Counted from the stretch's first letter, positions 29,275 through 37,721 are shown. The stretch: DNA of 64,000 nt from Paenibacillus sp. (GCA_031254035.1 JAIRVF010000064.1:1-64000), one strand, 5' to 3'. Program-made: numbers and translations. The notes: generated by a model not told the origin, from the sequence alone.

Positions 29275-29619
29275 TCATTTTCTAAAATCAACAAAAAAGG
29301 CATCGACACCATAATTATTCGACTGCCTTCCATAGTGATCCGAAATCCTCTTTTTCTGTTCCAAAAGATCGATTTGGGTACTCGTATCTTCCTTTTCCTC
29401 CATAATGACATGAATAAGTTCCCCATGAAGAATTTGAACTTCAGACAATAACAACCGATCTGATTCTGTTAGTTGTTTTGCCTTAGCTAGCTCGTATAAT
29501 TGTTCAAGTCGCTGTTCGTATTGTTGATATATATCAAAACAAGGATTGTCCATTATTAGACGATAGACTTGCAAGAGCTGTTCCACCGGGTTCACATGAT
29601 TAGATTCGCCATTAAGCAT
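29275..29619 (-). CDS. fliT: Flagellar chaperone FliT-like protein
   Basis: This 114-residue helical protein fits FliT in length, in low conservation and in place: it directly follows fliS, overlapping it by 8 bases. FliT proteins are export chaperones for the filament cap FliD. Visible features are an amphipathic helix VEQLLQVYRLIMDN, a central coiled coil (YEQRLEQLYELAKAKQL) and a C-terminal extension. Its stop codon overlaps a possible ATG of the giant VWA/IPT gene by 4 bases, tying that gene to the flagellar operon. Sequence similarity in this family is weak, so the call rests on position as much as on sequence. Confidence 0.75.
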   Translation of the reverse strand: MLNGESNHVNPVEQLLQVYRLIMDNPCFDIYQQYEQRLEQLYELAKAKQLTESDRLLLSEVQILHGELIHVIMEEKEDTSTQIDLLEQKKRISDHYGRQSNNYGVDAFFVDFRK

Positions 29620-30004
29620 GCTCTTTGTTCCCGTTAGTCTTTATAATTTGCAGCGCCTGCTTCCATGTGTCTGCAAGACCTCTAGCAAAGTCAATAACGT
29701 CATCAAGAATAGATTCGTCCTTTTTGATAATAAACTTAGCAATTAAGCGACCATAGAACCCATACAAGCCATACAATTGTTGTGCAATCTCGTATTCCAT
29801 GTTCAAAGTCACAGTCAATTCATTAAGAATTGTACGGACCTTATGCAGAGGTACATTCATGTCATCAAACTGATTTTGAGAATATAACTTTTTTGCAAGA
29901 AGCAATGATTTGACCATCTCCTGATATAAGAGTAGAGTTAATTCTCCAGGACTTGCTGTCTCCACTTGAACTTTCAAATATTGCTGTTGTTGTGCGTATT
30001 GCAT
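29612..30004 (-). CDS. fliS: Flagellin chaperone FliS
   Basis: FliS binds the disordered C-terminus of flagellin and keeps it from polymerising before export. The 130-residue all-helical product has the family features: the N-terminal tyrosine-rich YAQQQQYLKVQVETASPGEL, LLYQEMVKSLLLAKKLY, and the late IKTNG. In B. subtilis FliS also takes part in the FliW-CsrA-Hag control loop by releasing FliW from flagellin. It sits between fliD and fliT, the standard order. Confidence 0.93.
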   Translation of the reverse strand: MQYAQQQQYLKVQVETASPGELTLLLYQEMVKSLLLAKKLYSQNQFDDMNVPLHKVRTILNELTVTLNMEYEIAQQLYGLYGFYGRLIAKFIIKKDESILDDVIDFARGLADTWKQALQIIKTNGNKEHA

Positions 30005-30065
30005 AGTTACCTCTCTCCATCAGTCATTTTAGTAGTTTATAGAAAATTGTACCGGGTAAATCAAT

Positions 30066-31556
30066 CTACATGGAGCCTGCTTGTGAAGCCAACCACGAAC
30101 CCTGTTTGTTCATTTTCTCTAAAGCAGCTTCCATCGCGGCGAATTTCTTATAATAACGAGTTTCAATATCCTCCAGCTTCTTCTTCCAGTCGGATTCCTG
30201 TTGAGATAAAACCTTTAATTGTTTTCCTAACACACTGTCATCCAAGGCCTCGACAGAACCCACACCCATTTTCTGCTTGAATTTACCCATCTGAGCGTTG
30301 GCTACATTGTATAATCGATCCGCAATTCCCAGATTACTTTTTCCTGGAGAAGGAGCATTATCAGAAGACATAGTGAACAATTGCTTCACTTCATCAAATC
30401 GCGTATTAATTGCTTCTTGAAGTTTTGCCTCATCAATCTGAAGCTTTCCATTGTCCCTATAATCGTTCATTACGGTAATACCAATATTTGAGAGCATTTG
30501 GATTTGACCCTTCGGTACATCCAAGGGAGTATTCAATGCACTTCGCAGAGAAGATAATGTATCTTTAAGAACACTGTCATTATATAATGTTCCCTCTCTT
30601 GCTCTTTTCTCCCATTGTGTGATCTGACTCTCAGACATACCTTCTTTTTCTTCAGCAGTAAGCGGTGCATAATCCCGACTGCGTCTAGTATTAGCAGCCG
30701 TAGAATAGATATCGATCAAAGAATTGTATTGTGTGACAAACTCCTTAACTTTATCTACAATACCACTTCGATCCGTTACTACCCCAATAGAAGCTTCCCC
30801 AGGACTACGCAACGTAACTTGAACACCATTAATAGATACACTATTAGAGGCCGATTTAATTACTGTTGTTGAACCATTCACATAATATTCGGCATCCGAA
30901 CCATTAGCAGTTGGTTTAGAGGGAAGTTTAAGAAAGCTTGTAAAGTTATCAAGACTGTCTTTATCGAAATTAGGATCAGCACTAGAGACATTAGTAATAT
31001 TGATCTCCGCACTATCTCCTAGCTGTGAAGAGCTCAAATAAAGAACTCCACTAGCTTTATCAAAATTAGCCTTAACCCCTGTCAGGGAGGACTTACTGTT
31101 AATATCCTTAATAATAGACTCTGCTGTAGACGCTTCTGTAAAAGAAACCGTAGCCTTCCCATTAATAGAGATTGTTCCGCTCTTATCAATTGTTTGGGTA
31201 GGTGTGGAAATTGACCCACTAATAATTGTAGCAGAGGTGGCCAATTTATCTACTTTAACGGTACTGATTCCAGCAGAAGTTCCACTTGAGGAAATTTCCA
31301 CAACTGAAGTATTGGAAGAAGAAGCTATAGTTTTCTCAAAATTACTGTCAAACCGCAAATTATTTGCCGCATTTCGAAAAGATAATAATGCAGTATTCAT
31401 GGTTTGATAGTCTTGCCTTTGCCAGATCGTAAACTGTTTGCTCTTAAGAACTTTATTATACGGAACACGCTCCGCCTTCATTAACTTTGCAATCAAACTA
31501 TCCGTATCCAAAGTCCCACTGAACCCAGTTAATCGAGTAGGTCCATTAATCGCCAT
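30066..31556 (-). CDS. fliD: Flagellar filament cap protein FliD
   Basis: FliD forms the pentameric cap at the filament tip and helps fold arriving flagellin subunits. The 496-residue product has the N-terminal FliD region (RLTGFSGTLDTDSLIAKLM), a central variable part with Ser/Thr-rich beta segments, and the C-terminal helical region with a conserved-looking end (DWKKKLEDIETRYYKKFAAM and ASQAGSM). No signal peptide is present, as expected for the flagellar export route. It lies 14 bases after flaG and 62 before fliS. Confidence 0.95.
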   Translation of the reverse strand: MAINGPTRLTGFSGTLDTDSLIAKLMKAERVPYNKVLKSKQFTIWQRQDYQTMNTALLSFRNAANNLRFDSNFEKTIASSSNTSVVEISSSGTSAGISTVKVDKLATSATIISGSISTPTQTIDKSGTISINGKATVSFTEASTAESIIKDINSKSSLTGVKANFDKASGVLYLSSSQLGDSAEINITNVSSADPNFDKDSLDNFTSFLKLPSKPTANGSDAEYYVNGSTTVIKSASNSVSINGVQVTLRSPGEASIGVVTDRSGIVDKVKEFVTQYNSLIDIYSTAANTRRSRDYAPLTAEEKEGMSESQITQWEKRAREGTLYNDSVLKDTLSSLRSALNTPLDVPKGQIQMLSNIGITVMNDYRDNGKLQIDEAKLQEAINTRFDEVKQLFTMSSDNAPSPGKSNLGIADRLYNVANAQMGKFKQKMGVGSVEALDDSVLGKQLKVLSQQESDWKKKLEDIETRYYKKFAAMEAALEKMNKQGSWLASQAGSM

Positions 31557-31570
31557 TTACCGGCCCTCCT

Positions 31571-31894
31571 TTACATTTTCTCATCTACGAAAAGACCAAC
31601 TCTTCTAGTAATGTTATACATTATATCGAGCATCTTCTCACTTGGAATTTCACGAATTATCTCATTCGTTTCATCCTTCAATACAAGAACCATAATTGTA
31701 TTCGTCTTATCATGAACCTTCACTTGAATATGAGTCCCGAGTACTTCCAATTGTTTATTCGCCATGTCAACAAGTTCAGGAATCGTCTTCTCAGACTTTT
31801 CTGAAGTCACTTCCAACGAAGCCTCGTTAGCAAGATTATTGAACCATGGTAGCCAGGATGAATGTGAAGATTTCGATAATGAATCTATCCTCAC
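31571..31894 (-). CDS. flaG: FlaG family flagellar protein
   Basis: The 107-residue product has the FlaG domain in its C-terminal half (VDMANKQLEVLGTHIQVKVH through DETNEIIREIPSEKMLDI). FlaG influences filament length in some bacteria. The start codon is GTG at 31894, with GGAGAGGGGGG upstream. It is the first gene of flaG-fliD-fliS-fliT. No sigma-D promoter was seen in the 75 bases after hag, so expression may depend on read-through of the hag terminator or on a weak promoter not recognised. Confidence 0.85.
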   Translation of the reverse strand: MRIDSLSKSSHSSWLPWFNNLANEASLEVTSEKSEKTIPELVDMANKQLEVLGTHIQVKVHDKTNTIMVLVLKDETNEIIREIPSEKMLDIMYNITRRVGLFVDEKM

Positions 31895-31930
31895 ACTTCC
31901 CCCCCTCTCCTACTCAAAGATCAAAATATT

Positions 31931-31962
31931 AAAAAAGCCGGCCGGTTCCCCGGCCGGCTTTA
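31931..31962 (-). terminator. Strong terminator of hag
   Basis: A GC-rich stem, AAGCCGGCCGG paired with CCGGCCGGCTT around the loop GGAA, ends in TTTTTTAAT on the minus strand. It starts 8 bases after the flagellin stop codon. Confidence 0.9.
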
Positions 31963-31969
31963 AATCAAA

Positions 31970-32803
31970 TTAACGAAGCAATTGCAGAATGCCTTGCGGC
32001 TGTTGATTCGCTTGAGCCAACATTGCAGTTGCAGCTTGTTGAAGAATGTTATTCTTCGTGAATTCGGACATTTCTTTAGCCATATCAGTGTCACGAACAC
32101 GGGATTCAGCAGCTTGCAAGTTCTCAGAAGCCGTTCCCAGATTGTTAATAGTATGCTCCAAACGGTTTTGGACAGCACCAAGGTCGGAACGGATCGCAGA
32201 AACATCATTGATAGCAGTTTGAACGGAAATCAAGTTCGTTGCAGCCGTTGTATTCATAGCGTCGGCAGCAACCCCATTCAATGCCTTCAGACCAGCAATA
32301 TCCAAAGCAGTTGCTAGAGCCATTTTCAAATCAAGCTTGATTGTTTCATTGGCGTTAGCACCTACTTGGAACAATACACTAGTAGTGGTTCCATCGAGCA
32401 ACTTCTTCGTATTGAATTGAGTTTGACTAGCGATGGAGTCGATTTGCGCAGTAAGTTGAACGATTTCCGAATCAATCTTAGCTGCGTCTGTTGTAGTCAA
32501 TACTTCGTTCGCACCTTGAACAAACAATTCAGCCATACGCTGCAGCATAGAGTGAGTTTCGTTCAATGCGCCTTCAGCTGTTTGGATCAAAGAAATGCCG
32601 TCCAAAGAGTTCTTGGAAGCTTGCTCCAAACCACGGATTTGGTTACGCATTTTCTCGGAGATTGCCAAACCAGCGGCATCGTCAGCTGCACGGTTGATTC
32701 TGAAACCGGAAGACAATTTCTCCAAAGATTTAGAAGAAGAGGCGTTGTTAGCAGTCAATTGACGCTGAGTGTTGTAAGAGCTGATATTGTGGTTAATACG
32801 CAT
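31970..32803 (-). CDS. hag: Flagellin
   Basis: The 277-residue flagellin is short, close to B. subtilis Hag. Conserved ends form the filament core: MRINHNISSYNTQRQLTANN at the N-terminus and NNILQQAATAMLAQANQQPQ with the final ILQLLR at the C-terminus. The central variable region is only about 100 residues, with Thr-rich TTTSVLFQVG and NTTAATNLI segments that could carry glycans. The start is 32803, with AAGGAGGAA upstream; the frame extended to 32848 has no such site and would destroy the export signal. A perfectly spaced sigma-D promoter and a CsrA-type leader hairpin precede it. Confidence 0.97.
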   Translation of the reverse strand: MRINHNISSYNTQRQLTANNASSSKSLEKLSSGFRINRAADDAAGLAISEKMRNQIRGLEQASKNSLDGISLIQTAEGALNETHSMLQRMAELFVQGANEVLTTTDAAKIDSEIVQLTAQIDSIASQTQFNTKKLLDGTTTSVLFQVGANANETIKLDLKMALATALDIAGLKALNGVAADAMNTTAATNLISVQTAINDVSAIRSDLGAVQNRLEHTINNLGTASENLQAAESRVRDTDMAKEMSEFTKNNILQQAATAMLAQANQQPQGILQLLR

Positions 32804-32806
32804 GAT

Positions 32807-32848
32807 AAAATTCCTCCTTGGAATATCGATGGCGCCTCCATGCGCCAT
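32807..32848 (-). promoter_or_regulatory. Predicted CsrA-binding sites in the hag leader
   Basis: A 7-base-pair stem, ATGGCGC (minus strand, 32842-32848) paired with GCGCCAT (32829-32835), presents the six-base loop AUGGAG, which exposes a GGA. A second GGA lies in the Shine-Dalgarno sequence AAGGAGG just downstream. Two GGA sites, one in a hairpin loop and one in the ribosome site, form the arrangement by which CsrA dimers block hag translation in B. subtilis. csrA and fliW are the next genes upstream. Confidence 0.7.
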
Positions 32849-32911
32849 TCTTTTATTCGATGATAGCTAGGTTTACGGCCGTTGAAACCCTTCTATCATC
32901 TCATAATATAT

Positions 32912-32938
32912 ATATCGGCTTCGCGGCTCATTACTTTA
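32912..32938 (-). promoter_or_regulatory. Sigma-D promoter of hag
   Basis: On the minus strand, TAAA (32935-32938) and GCCGATAT (32912-32919) are exactly 15 bases apart, the full consensus for the flagellar sigma factor. It lies immediately after the csrA stop codon and gives a leader of about 100 bases. Confidence 0.9.
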
Positions 32939-32941
32939 TAC

Positions 32942-33199
32942 CTAAATCACATTTTTTTTATTTTTTTGTTCTTTTTTTTTCAGGACTTTACTTAACAATT
33001 GCTGCGCGTTCTCTTGAATCGCGGCGGCACTTCGATTTTGTTCCTGTAGCGCTTTATAAATCTCCTCACGATAAACCGTGACCTGCGATGGAGCGTCGAT
33101 CCCAATGCGAACATGGTCTCCGGATACTTCCAACACCGTCAATACGATATCGTTATTGATAACGATTTTTTCTCCTTTATTTCTTGAGAGAACGAGCAT
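32942..33199 (-). CDS. csrA: Carbon storage regulator CsrA
   Basis: CsrA is a small dimeric RNA-binding repressor; here the target is probably the hag leader. The 85-residue product has the family start MLVLSRNKGEKIVI, VRIGIDAP and the helix VTVYREEIYKAL. The charged tail after residue 60 (ending KKKEQKNKKNVI) is longer than in the E. coli protein but usual for Bacillales, where extended C-terminal helices contact FliW. The start directly follows the fliW stop codon. FliW binds and inactivates CsrA when flagellin is low. Confidence 0.95.
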   Translation of the reverse strand: MLVLSRNKGEKIVINNDIVLTVLEVSGDHVRIGIDAPSQVTVYREEIYKALQEQNRSAAAIQENAQQLLSKVLKKKEQKNKKNVI

Positions 33200-33628
33200 T
33201 TACTTCTCCCCCCCTAGCAAAGAATGCTGGATAGAGTACAGGGGGGGATCCAATACGAGCTGTACGGCTTGCTTGGTTCGGGTATTAAAAATAAGTGGAG
33301 CTTTCAAATTTGCGGTGATGTCAGATTGAGACCTGACGGTCAGAATCACTTTAACTTCAATATCCTCAGTCGAATCAATAGCTAGGCGTTCCTTCCATAC
33401 ATCTTTTAAATCAAATGAATAGTCCGGAAATAAACCGAAGGGATCGATCACGATAAATGTAAGGTCGGGTTCCCCGACCGCCTGCAAATATTCAAAAACA
33501 TCCCCTGACTCTTGGGATACTAAAACAAACTCCCTTAGTTCTGGAAAACCAAATAGAGGTTCAATAAATTGATATACTTGTTGTTGCGAGATTTCGATAT
33601 CTCCAAATCGGGTTGATGTTACAATCAT
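33200..33628 (-). CDS. fliW: Flagellar assembly factor FliW
   Basis: FliW binds either flagellin or CsrA, linking filament export to flagellin translation. The 142-residue product has family features: the N-terminal TRFGDIEISQQQVYQFIEPL, LFGFPELREFVLV, the DPFGLFPDYSFDL segment and the late VNP-like region replaced by LIFNTRTKQAVQLVLD. A GGAGG site precedes the ATG. It directly abuts csrA. A terminator-like hairpin separates it from the upstream yviE gene, so its expression may be tuned below that of the hook-filament junction genes. Confidence 0.93.
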   Translation of the reverse strand: MIVTSTRFGDIEISQQQVYQFIEPLFGFPELREFVLVSQESGDVFEYLQAVGEPDLTFIVIDPFGLFPDYSFDLKDVWKERLAIDSTEDIEVKVILTVRSQSDITANLKAPLIFNTRTKQAVQLVLDPPLYSIQHSLLGGEK

Positions 33629-33643
33629 TTTGTCTCCTCCATA

Positions 33644-33689
33644 TAAAAAGATAGTTGTATTTGAGCGGTCGCCAATTTACAACTATCTT
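33644..33689 (-). terminator. Terminator-like hairpin between yviE and fliW
   Basis: A perfect 12-base stem, AAGATAGTTGTA against TACAACTATCTT, is followed on the minus strand by TTTTTATAT. It lies inside what is otherwise one operon and only 16 bases before the fliW start, leaving no space for a new promoter after it. Confidence 0.7.
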
Positions 33690-33700
33690 ATCACGGTTAT

Positions 33701-34273
33701 TTACACCACTGCATCCAGATTGCGGCCAGAGCTGGTCATAAATATATAATTTTTTTGGATAAGGTAAGGGTTAACCTTACCAGGATAATAGTCAACAACA
33801 GGTTTGAATGTTTTCACATCAAAACTTACTGAACCTGGTGTATAATTCGTTGTTAATTGGGATGGAGTATACGTAATATCTACGTTATCGTATCCCGGTT
33901 CGCCACAAATTTCAATGGGGTATTCCTTGAAAATATTATCCCTGGCGATTTCCCCAAATGCTCGCTCCTTCTTCTGGATCTGCATCATGCGGTCCCCATT
34001 GCTTGCGATATCACCAATATTTTGATAAGAGATCCGCAAGGCGCTCTGGGCAATGCGGTCCCTAACTTCGGCAAAACGAGCCATACCTAGTGCAGACCAT
34101 GCCCTTCGGGAATCAATTTCAAGGGAAGACTTCTCCGTGCTGAGTTCCAGTCGTCCGGGTTCCTGCTTCATATTTAATTCAGGTCTCGGCTGTTCAATGC
34201 TGTAATGTCCCCGTGTAGTTTCCAGACCGATTCTACTGTACCCCTGCTGAATTTGAATACTAGGGATATTCAT
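33701..34273 (-). CDS. yviE: YviE-like protein (DUF6470)
   Basis: The 190-residue product has the N-terminal pattern of the YviE/DUF6470 family: NIPSIQIQQGYSRIGLETTR, followed by PRPELNMKQEPGRLEL and RRAWSALGMARFAEVRDRIA. No catalytic motif, signal peptide or membrane segment is visible. In B. subtilis the gene stands between flgL and fliW, as here; its function is not known. It starts 13 bases after flgL. The second half is predicted beta-rich, with a VDITYTPSQL stretch. Confidence 0.85.
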   Translation of the reverse strand: MNIPSIQIQQGYSRIGLETTRGHYSIEQPRPELNMKQEPGRLELSTEKSSLEIDSRRAWSALGMARFAEVRDRIAQSALRISYQNIGDIASNGDRMMQIQKKERAFGEIARDNIFKEYPIEICGEPGYDNVDITYTPSQLTTNYTPGSVSFDVKTFKPVVDYYPGKVNPYLIQKNYIFMTSSGRNLDAVV

Positions 34274-34286
34274 TGGTACCAGACTC

Positions 34287-35186
34287 CTATCTTAGAAAAT
34301 CCATAAGGCTTGGTCTAATAATACGGGCCATCGTATCCAAAGACGCTTGATAAATGCTTTCTGCCGTCTTTAGATCAGAGATAACCGACGGCATATCGAC
34401 ATCCTCTAGCTTGGATTGAAGACTGGTATAGTTCAAGTTCAAATCCTCCAAGCGATTAAGTGTAAACTCCAAGCGGTTCTGTTTACCACCTACTTCAGCT
34501 TGAGCAGTGATGATATTTTCAAGAGACTTTTGCAATGCTGGTATTGCAGCTTGGATTCCTGTCGTACTATCGCCAAGCAGTGCATTTTTAAAATCGTCAA
34601 CCACTTTAAACAACCCGTTTGGATCACCCGCAGCGCCGAAAATTTTATCACCGTTTGTATTAACGCCAACATAAATGCCGGCACCGATCTGATAATTAAA
34701 CTGTCCCTGGTCCAAGCTATAAGGTGGTACTGCATTCGCCGGATCGGCAGGATACGGCTCTTCATTTACGCGTTCACCGTTAAACATATATTTACCCTTA
34801 AATTGTGAATTGCCGAGTGACACAAGCTGTTTATATAATTGATCCACTTCTTGAGCGATGTTCTTTCGCGCATCCTCCGGAACGGTATCCGTCCCCCCTT
34901 GAACAGCGAGCTCCGAAAGTCTTTGCACAATTTGGGTAGCTTCCGTCATAACGGTGTCGCTGAATTTCATCCAAGAATCCGCATCCTCGGCGTTTTCACT
35001 AAATTGCGTAGTCGAGCTGATCTCCGCTCTATATTTAAGTGCGCTGGCTACGCCAACCGGATCATCTGAAGGACGGTTCAGACGGCGCTGCGTCATTAGC
35101 TGTTCCTGAGATTTATCCAATCTTTGATAGTTCGTTTGTAAGTGGCCCATCATTGAGCCGCTCATCATCGATTGTGTAATCCGCAT
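34287..35186 (-). CDS. flgL: Hook-filament junction protein FlgL
   Basis: FlgL is the second junction protein joining hook to filament. The 299-residue product shows the flagellin-like N-terminus (MRITQSMMSGSMMGHLQTNY and LNRPSDDPVGVASAL) and C-terminal helices (QNRLEFTLNRLEDLNLNYTS and AESIYQASLDTMARI). The central domain is variable. It follows flgK by 11 bases and uses the flagellar export route with no cleaved signal. Confidence 0.94.
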   Translation of the reverse strand: MRITQSMMSGSMMGHLQTNYQRLDKSQEQLMTQRRLNRPSDDPVGVASALKYRAEISSTTQFSENAEDADSWMKFSDTVMTEATQIVQRLSELAVQGGTDTVPEDARKNIAQEVDQLYKQLVSLGNSQFKGKYMFNGERVNEEPYPADPANAVPPYSLDQGQFNYQIGAGIYVGVNTNGDKIFGAAGDPNGLFKVVDDFKNALLGDSTTGIQAAIPALQKSLENIITAQAEVGGKQNRLEFTLNRLEDLNLNYTSLQSKLEDVDMPSVISDLKTAESIYQASLDTMARIIRPSLMDFLR

Positions 35187-35197
35187 AAGTTCATCTC

Positions 35198-36769
35198 CTA
35201 TCTACCGACTACGCCGGTTCCATTAATCAGTTTGTCCAGCATTTCATCCATGGTGGTAATAATTCTGGATGATGCACTGTAAGCATGCTGAAACTTAATC
35301 AGGTCGGACATTTCCTCATCCAGGGAAACACTGCTGATCGATTGCCGCAAACTTTCCGCATGCTTAACAAGCAGTGTGCCATTTTCCGTCATTTTAGTAG
35401 CGTGGTCCGTATCCGTACCCAATTGGGCGATGACAGACTGCAAATACCCACCAATTGTCCCCTCAGTAGTAATAGCCCCGTTATTATTATTCGGATTGAA
35501 ATTAAACTTCTTTTCTGCCAGACCGGCAATCAACAGTGCCATATCCCCGTTACCTTGAAGGACTTTATTCTGCGTGATGCCACCTACAGTAACCGTTTCT
35601 GTCCGCATAGAAGCGGCGATATTTTTCACATCAGCAAGAATGTCCGAATTTATTCTTATGTTCGCTGCAGTAATGGTTCCCGAATTATCAGAGGTAACAA
35701 AGAAATCCTTACCAGAAGCCGTCGGATCGGCCAGCGTATAACCCAGTTTATGCAGCCCATTAAGTCCGTCTACGGTAAACTTCACGTCTGCAAGCAATTT
35801 GCCAGGTGCAGCAGGATCATACGTTGCACCCGGGATGGTTACGCCTGGCGGAATCATGGAACCCGCTGGCAAAGTAACCTCAATCTTTCCGGTTGCCAAA
35901 GTGTTCGCCATAATATCCAATTGTCTGGCGTACTCAGCGACATGGACATCTCTGGATTGGAAATCCCCTGCAATTTCACCCTTTGTCAGATTACCCGCAT
36001 CTGCCAGCGTAATCGGGGTGGATGTCAACCCGTCAACTACCACCGTAGATCCGAAAGTCAGTTGATAATTATCGTTTGTTTCGGTAACCTGAACGTTACC
36101 CAATGAGGATAATTGATCCACAAGCAAATCCCGTTTGTCCCGAAGATCGTTTGCATTATCCCCATGGTCTTCAACCTTCTTGATCATCTTACTCAAATCG
36201 GAGATTTGACTGATATAATTGTTCACTTCGTCAACTTTGACGTTAATTCGTTCCGTTAAATTATTATCTAACATGGTAAGCTGTGAAGAAAGGTGGTTAA
36301 ATGTTTCTGTTAATGCCAAGGCTTTTTGCTGCACGACAGTACGTGCTGACAAGTCAGTACCACTAGGATTCTTGCTGAGCTGCTGCCATGCATTCCAGAA
36401 TTCGGATATACTTGTAGCGATGCTGTCTTTCGAAGGTTCATTAATGATACCTTCTATATTAGACAAAGTCTCCTGTTTCACGGTCCATGTGGCTTTTTCC
36501 GTATTTTGATCTCGATACTGCACATCGAGCAACAAATCTCTTATCCGGGTAATGCTCGTTGCTTCAACGCCCATTCCAAGCTGTCCCGGTGCCGTAGACA
36601 TCAGGAGTCCCGGGTAGAACAATGGACGGGAAGCTTCTAAATGAACCGTTTGTCTTGAATATCCAGGGGTGTTGGCATTTGTAACGTTCTGCCCTGTTGT
36701 GTTCAGAGCTGTTTGCTGAGCCACAATCCCTCTTTTTCCAACTTCAATGGCATGGAAAGTTGATGTCAT
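35198..36769 (-). CDS. flgK: Hook-filament junction protein FlgK
   Basis: FlgK is the first junction protein on the hook. The 523-residue product has the rod-hook N-terminal motif TALNTTGQNVTNANTPGYSR, long helices in the first 230 residues, and the C-terminal SVSLDEEMSDLIKFQHAYSA that is typical of FlgK. It lies 18 bases downstream of flgN, its export chaperone, and 11 bases upstream of flgL. Confidence 0.95.
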   Translation of the reverse strand: MTSTFHAIEVGKRGIVAQQTALNTTGQNVTNANTPGYSRQTVHLEASRPLFYPGLLMSTAPGQLGMGVEATSITRIRDLLLDVQYRDQNTEKATWTVKQETLSNIEGIINEPSKDSIATSISEFWNAWQQLSKNPSGTDLSARTVVQQKALALTETFNHLSSQLTMLDNNLTERINVKVDEVNNYISQISDLSKMIKKVEDHGDNANDLRDKRDLLVDQLSSLGNVQVTETNDNYQLTFGSTVVVDGLTSTPITLADAGNLTKGEIAGDFQSRDVHVAEYARQLDIMANTLATGKIEVTLPAGSMIPPGVTIPGATYDPAAPGKLLADVKFTVDGLNGLHKLGYTLADPTASGKDFFVTSDNSGTITAANIRINSDILADVKNIAASMRTETVTVGGITQNKVLQGNGDMALLIAGLAEKKFNFNPNNNNGAITTEGTIGGYLQSVIAQLGTDTDHATKMTENGTLLVKHAESLRQSISSVSLDEEMSDLIKFQHAYSASSRIITTMDEMLDKLINGTGVVGR

Positions 36770-36787
36770 CCTATTTCCCTCCGATTC

Positions 36788-37288
36788 TTACGCTCTTGCA
36801 TCAAAAAAGCCGCGTTTGTTACCCGTTGGCTTATGCTGCGTCGGATTTTTATACAACATGTCATCCTCAGGACGACTGACAACCAAATTCAAGGAGTAGT
36901 CGATAAATGCCATGGATTGGTCTATAAGCTCTTTATTCAATTGATTCATATGTTTCATAGCCAAGAGTGTATCTGCTAAGCGTTTCTGGGCATCAATTAA
37001 ACTCTGCTTCTCTTCCGGGTCAAATACCAGACGTGTCAATTCCGTAATCGTCAGTTGAAGCCGGGAACGGATCCCCTTCTCGCGCAGGAAATCTTGGATA
37101 GCATGTTCCCGTTCTTCATCATATTCCGCAACTTGTTTCATTAAACGAGTCTCGCGGGTCATGATTTGGGTAAGTGCTTGGATGTCATTATTAATGATGA
37201 CCCGCTGCTTTTCCTCTCCGACCTTAACCATCTCGCTGTACGCTTGATTTAGTTGGTCCATCGTGACAATGACCTGCTCTACACTCAC
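36788..37288 (-). CDS. flgN: Flagellar export chaperone FlgN
   Basis: FlgN escorts FlgK and FlgL to the export gate. The 166-residue product is a long helical protein with the FlgN pattern (VIVTMDQLNQAYSEMVKVGE and KRLADTLLAMKHMNQLNKEL). The start codon is GTG at 37288, overlapping the flgM stop as GTGA, so translation of the two is coupled. The C-terminal end is a basic, disordered-looking tail that may be removed from the main fold. Confidence 0.9.
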   Translation of the reverse strand: MSVEQVIVTMDQLNQAYSEMVKVGEEKQRVIINNDIQALTQIMTRETRLMKQVAEYDEEREHAIQDFLREKGIRSRLQLTITELTRLVFDPEEKQSLIDAQKRLADTLLAMKHMNQLNKELIDQSMAFIDYSLNLVVSRPEDDMLYKNPTQHKPTGNKRGFFDARA

Positions 37289-37581
37289 TCGTTGTCACCT
37301 GATTTACTGTAAGATTTAAAATATGGCATAAGCTTCTCAGCGATCTTGTTAGCTTCTACATGATAGGTGCCTGTTGCAACTGACTCCTTCAGTTGTTTAA
37401 TCCGCTCAGCGCGTTCTGGATCCTGAGCACGCTTGGCATCATCCAACATTTCCAGTGCTTCCGGGGAAAAGGATACCTGGTCTGTTTGGCGTTTCCTTTT
37501 CTCAACATAATTATCACGTGAATCCACATTTCGTTGATAAGGATTAATGCCGCCTACTCGTCCTGTATCGTTCACTTTCAC
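37285..37581 (-). CDS. flgM: Anti-sigma factor FlgM
   Basis: FlgM holds the flagellar sigma factor (SigD) until the hook is complete. The 98-residue product has the family start KVNDTGRVGGINPYQRN, a disordered centre, and the C-terminal inhibitory helices around QDPERAERIKQLKESVATGTYHV in which VATGTYHV is characteristic. It is the first gene of flgM-N-K-L. The upstream 230 bases hold the yvyF terminator and a GAGACATGTCTC palindrome (37633-37644); no confident SigD promoter was found. Confidence 0.92.
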   Translation of the reverse strand: MKVNDTGRVGGINPYQRNVDSRDNYVEKRKRQTDQVSFSPEALEMLDDAKRAQDPERAERIKQLKESVATGTYHVEANKIAEKLMPYFKSYSKSGDNE

Positions 37582-37721
37582 GTTCTGTTCACCTCACTTT
37601 AAATAAAAAAACGTCTATCGGGTAATTCATTGGAGACATGTCTCATTTCATTTAAATGTTGTTTTTCCTTGAGGATATAGCATCGCTTAGCACTGTTGAA
37701 AAGAGCTATAGATTCTATATC

